The notes below the pieces were generated by a model. That model did no database searches. It worked only from the letters and a program-made list of their open reading frames with translations, and had not been told where the DNA came from. Shown one piece after another: positions 5,093-5,545 of a stretch of 5,545 nt of DNA. The stretch comes from Acidobacteriota bacterium (GTDB lineage: Bacteria > Acidobacteriota > Blastocatellia > Pyrinomonadales > Pyrinomonadaceae): positions 1 to 5,545 of the forward strand of contig JAKOSS010000726.1 of the NCBI GenBank assembly GCA_029777145.1, given 5' to 3'. Position 1 is the first letter of the stretch, and every line of letters begins with the position of its first letter. The translations under genes and the position numbers were made by a program.

Positions 5093-5545
5093 CTGAAGGT
5101 TTCGGGTGGTTTCCTCGACCACCGAAACGAATTCCTGACGTGCTTCAGGCAGTTTCAGATCGGCGGTCGAATGGTCGATCGCGCGCTGGCTTTCGGCATC
5201 CCCGGAGCGGTCGGCGACAATCTTCTTCGGAACCGAAGCGAAGATCGCGTTGACGAGGAACGCGAGGCCGATGAAAAAGCAGACGAGCCCCGCCGCGCCG
5301 AGAAAGAAAAACTCTTCCTTCATCATGATCGTGGCGACGATACCGAACGCGATCGCCGCGCCGGCGCCGATTCCCGTCAGGATCGTCCCGGTCCGCATTC
5401 TCCGAAGCTTCTTTTCCTCAGGTGATTCGAGAAACTGCTCGACCTTCGGCAGGACGTCCTCGGCGACAATCTTGAGCTCGGTCGCGCTCTGCGCCTGCCG
5501 GATCTTCGCGGCGAACGCGCGTCCGATCTCCTCGCGAGCGCTCGC
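5084..5545 (-). CDS. Two-helix membrane protein, 5' end outside the window
   Basis: The minus-strand frame is open from the window edge to TAA at 5086-5084, giving 153 residues without the N terminus. Fragment residues 1-50 are soluble and charged (AREEIGRAF, AEDVLPKVEQFLE, SPEEKKLRR). Two hydrophobic helices follow, at about 52-75 and 79-103, separated by a short MKEEFF turn, so they probably form a hairpin in the inner membrane with both ends in the cytoplasm, given the Lys/Arg cluster before the first helix. The last 50 residues are soluble. An internal ATG at 5398-5396 could in principle be the start, but the 49 codons before it read as protein continuing into the helix, so a longer product is favoured. 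From memory, proteins with this layout in Acidobacteriota often begin with a CxxC zinc ribbon; that part would lie beyond the window. Function is unknown. The gene converges on the RRM gene. Confidence 0.8.
   Translation of the reverse strand, partial: ASAREEIGRAFAAKIRQAQSATELKIVAEDVLPKVEQFLESPEEKKLRRMRTGTILTGIGAGAAIAFGIVATIMMKEEFFFLGAAGLVCFFIGLAFLVNAIFASVPKKIVADRSGDAESQRAIDHSTADLKLPEARQEFVSVVEETTRNLQNK

Overview
The window looks like a chromosomal stretch from a GC-rich, Gram-negative-type bacterium. Two signal-peptide proteins, a FecR-like fragment and a two-helix membrane protein point to an envelope-rich gene set. The mix of FecR-like, TPR/ankyrin and RRM/glycine-rich proteins, together with the style of the last membrane protein, suggests Acidobacteriota (Blastocatellia/Pyrinomonadales-like). 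That assignment is from memory of similar proteins and is low to moderate confidence. No mobile element, CRISPR array, tRNA or rRNA is visible.

Left part (1-3641, + strand): a tightly packed three-gene run. It holds the C-terminal end of a FecR-domain protein (to 271), then a secreted cysteine-containing coiled-coil protein of unknown function (281-1267). Last is a large secreted protein (1278-3641) with TPRs, an unrecognised four-cysteine middle region, about ten ankyrin repeats and a C-terminal concanavalin/LamG-like beta domain. Gaps are 9 and 10 bases, and both junctions carry the same TGAGAGGT string, in which the stop codon is fused to the Shine-Dalgarno sequence. This suggests one translationally coupled envelope operon, and it is the least described part of the window.

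Middle (3642-4428, + strand): a compact TyrA-type prephenate/arogenate dehydrogenase for tyrosine biosynthesis. It appears to have its own extended -10 promoter only a few bases before the ATG and no Shine-Dalgarno, so its mRNA may be leaderless.

Right part: a visibly more AT-rich 253-base non-coding stretch (4429-4681) with several small inverted repeats leads into a short RRM RNA-binding protein with a duplicated Gly/Arg/Tyr tail (4682-5035). A strong hairpin terminator (5058-5092) separates it from a convergent minus-strand gene (5545-5084, 5' end outside the window) encoding a two-helix membrane protein. The minus gene's stop codon lies in the base of that hairpin, which probably terminates both transcripts.
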